A DNA stretch of 64,000 nucleotides from Glandiceps talaboti (lineage: Eukaryota; Hemichordata; Enteropneusta; Spengelidae), in assembly GCF_964340395.1 (NCBI RefSeq), contig NC_135556.1, positions 9,215,001 through 9,279,000 on the forward strand. The letters run 5' to 3'. The notes under the pieces were generated by a model that saw nothing but the letters and a program-made list of their open reading frames with translations, was not told where the DNA came from and did no database searches. Numbering within the stretch: the stretch's first letter is position 1; every line of letters begins with the position of its first letter. A program made the translations under genes and the position numbers. Positions 62,049-64,000 of the stretch are shown piece after piece.

Positions 62049-64000
62049 ATACATTGAAATGATATGTATGCAGACATTTGCCTTTCTTGGCGATATACTT
62101 TCTTTTTGTGAGACTTATGCACACACCAATGTATTTTTAACTCTATCGTGCATCGTGGTTAATTGGTACCAATAGGGAACTTGCAATCCAGACTGAGCAT
62201 GCTCAGACGCAAAAGGACTGTGGGATTATCTGTGGTTATCGTTATACGTAATCTAGAGCTACTGATAAAATTAACGTCCCACAATTGTCAGGGTAACTTT
62301 GAATTTATTATTTGTGGTTACAAACAATATATCAACATTTGTTTACAATAGCAATTGATTGGTATTTATTATCACATTTTCCATGATGCAATATTCAACA
62401 TGGCGGGTTTGCAAGTTGCCTATTTAAATTTAACGTTCTCCAAACACCGGACCAATGTAAAGATGTAGAGCAGGTCTTGTATTCAAATGTATGGTCATGC
62501 ATACCCATGCACATAAACATACATACATGAATTCATAGCCTAATATTCCTTCCAGACCTTAAAGACACAAACTCATTTAGAAGAGTTAGTTTGACCACCG
62601 TTCTTTCCACGATAACACTCTCGCAAAAAAAATATTTCGATCGACTTTCCTTTATCCGTTTGAATCTTCACAACGTTTTCAAATACAGTCTTGTGATGGA
62701 AACTGACCTCCTTTAACTTTTCATCCACAAACACCACTTGTTTTGTAAAAGTTTCGTTTGAGGACCTCACAACATGTTCAACCCAGCTGATATTTCTTTT
62801 CTTAATGTATTCAGAAATTTTCGAGAATAAGAATAATCGAGCATTGTTTCATATAAATCTGCATATTGCCCCAACTTTGGCCATATTTTGTTTAATTTCG
62901 CCGACTCGCAATATCATACAGCCCCACTGTTCCTACTCAAATTTAACGAGTTATAAAAAGTGTAACGCTGCTATAGTTGCTTTTACTGTGTCTGCTGTCA
63001 ATCTGATGTGGTGAGGACTGCTTCATTTCTTTATTTACCTCTATTTCACTGATTCATTTATTGTGGTTTAATTGTTTTCCATTTTCTTGTTCTGTGAGAG
63101 ATCGTATTTACCTAGTCAGATTTTAATCAGAGTGGGTTGTTTGGTTTAAGGAAAATTTCGAAATATTTGTTCTACGAACGCACTCACAGAAATATCGTAA
63201 CGATATCCTTAGAAGTGTGGAACGCTCTTCGCCAACAACCACGTCACCAGATAGGTAAATCAATAGTGAACAGATCTTTTTGAATCCTCTTTAATTCAGA
63301 GATCCTAGGACACATAACTTCGATTAATTTGCTTTGAACAATTGCTCATGATTATCTTGCATACAAAAAAAATTGCTCATACAAAGCCTCATTGCAATTT
63401 TGTCCATCCACTCAAACTTGACAGATGGTGAGACACCTTCTATTATTTTTCTGAACATAGTGGATTTATTGCTTCAACCGCTTTAAGGCAATTAATGCAT
63501 AAAACGTTGTTACATGTGTATACAATTAAATCACATATGTTTATTGTTGTGAGGATATAAACGGAAACAATTCTAGTAACACAATCTGAAACACATATGA
63601 GCAAAAGTTTATATCTGACTATAATATATTTGAGGACAACCCTGTATATATTTTTGGCTTATGACAAAACTGTACAATTTATCGTTTATTCCGCCTTTGC
63701 GACATGATTCCCTACAAGTGATAATTTGACATGGGTCTAGCACTATTACAGACATCATCGTACATTTTAGACATGATGATTTGTAATATCAGTCATCAAA
63801 GACTTTTTGCCATTGTTTTTATGGTTGTATCATCATTTCACCTTTATTATGATGAAAAGGTATGATATACTAGGCTAAAGATTAGGAAAATTGTTGCTGG
63901 TCAAGACATTTTGTCTAAATTGGTGATACAACGGAAATTTAATCAATATATTATATTGTTTTCATTCTAAACAAATCATGATCAAGTCACTTAGTCTACT
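62049..64000. other. Continuation of the fifth duplication unit
   Basis: Unit sequence resumes after the LINE, contains TIR element copy 2 (62174-62421) and then follows the unit after gene 3 (50690-51400) and unit sequence around 26700-27000. It ends before an ependymin exon is reached. No gene is visible. Confidence 0.65.
62174..62421. mobile_element. TIR element (MITE), copy 2, with empty site in unit 4
   Basis: 248 bases, same family as 31697-31945. The left end is AGGGAACTTGCAATCC and the right end has one change (GTTGCCT). Flanked by AT on both sides; the empty counterpart near 50680 reads GTAGCAATTTAAGC. Confidence 0.8.

Overview
The window looks like nuclear DNA of an animal, most likely a marine invertebrate and perhaps a deuterostome. 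It is AT-rich, full of microsatellites, minisatellites and LINE/SINE/MITE-type repeats, and its protein-coding genes are split into short exons with GT-AG introns. I cannot fix the species from the sequence alone. Only two recognisable host gene types are present. One is a TMEM272-like multi-pass membrane protein gene on the + strand (recognisable exons 18995-19063, 21105-21326, 21780-21955). The other is a tandem array of four ependymin-related (EPDR/MERP family) secreted-protein genes on the - strand, between 27.7 and 58.4 kb.

Layout. 0-10.6 kb: a possible promoter at 55-185 (CRE, DR1, CCAAT, TATA), CATC-type and CA/TA simple repeats, a CRE/TATA module present twice (1.5 and 2.3 kb), a CCATGG-rich minisatellite (4.55-4.99 kb), a DDE-transposase fossil (5.4-5.8 kb), and a 42-bp minisatellite (7.8-9.75 kb) that is open on both strands. 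10.6-18.9 kb: AT-rich repeats in inverted and direct arrangement, a perfect 69-bp inverted repeat (12.3-12.5 kb), a 24-bp minisatellite carrying twelve CACGTG E-boxes (13.3-13.8 kb), and a 5'-truncated CR1-like LINE on the - strand (16.5-17.5 kb) inserted in older minus-strand coding remnants. 18.9-22 kb: the TMEM272-like gene, with a ~750-bp palindrome and a ~245-bp tandem repeat in one intron.

22-64 kb is a tandem segmental duplication. Each unit of roughly 8.5-10.5 kb begins with a copy of the last TMEM272 exon (+ strand), continues through decayed repeats and ends with one four-exon ependymin-related gene (- strand). The extra TMEM272 exon copies (32.3, 41.2, 59.0 kb) are broken in different ways, and one copy is missing after gene 3. 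The ependymin genes share exon sizes (252/255, 85, 171 nt, then a terminal exon), intron phases (0, 1, 1), a signal peptide, a TATA/Inr-like promoter, a small hairpin element in intron 3 and a large compound microsatellite beside the exon 2 donor. Genes 1 and 3, and genes 2 and 4, resemble each other in an alternating way. A fifth unit starts at about 58.9 kb and runs off the window, so a fifth gene is predicted just outside.

Later insertions into the array can be recognised by comparison with the empty site in another unit: a LINE at 60.56-62.05 kb, two copies of one TIR element (31.70-31.95 and 62.17-62.42 kb), a Helitron-like element with 114-bp internal repeats (51.4-52.5 kb), a tRNA-derived SINE (53.1-53.4 kb) and a TIR element of about 1.6 kb in intron 1 of gene 3. 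I saw no LTR element, Polinton, CRISPR array or structural RNA gene.
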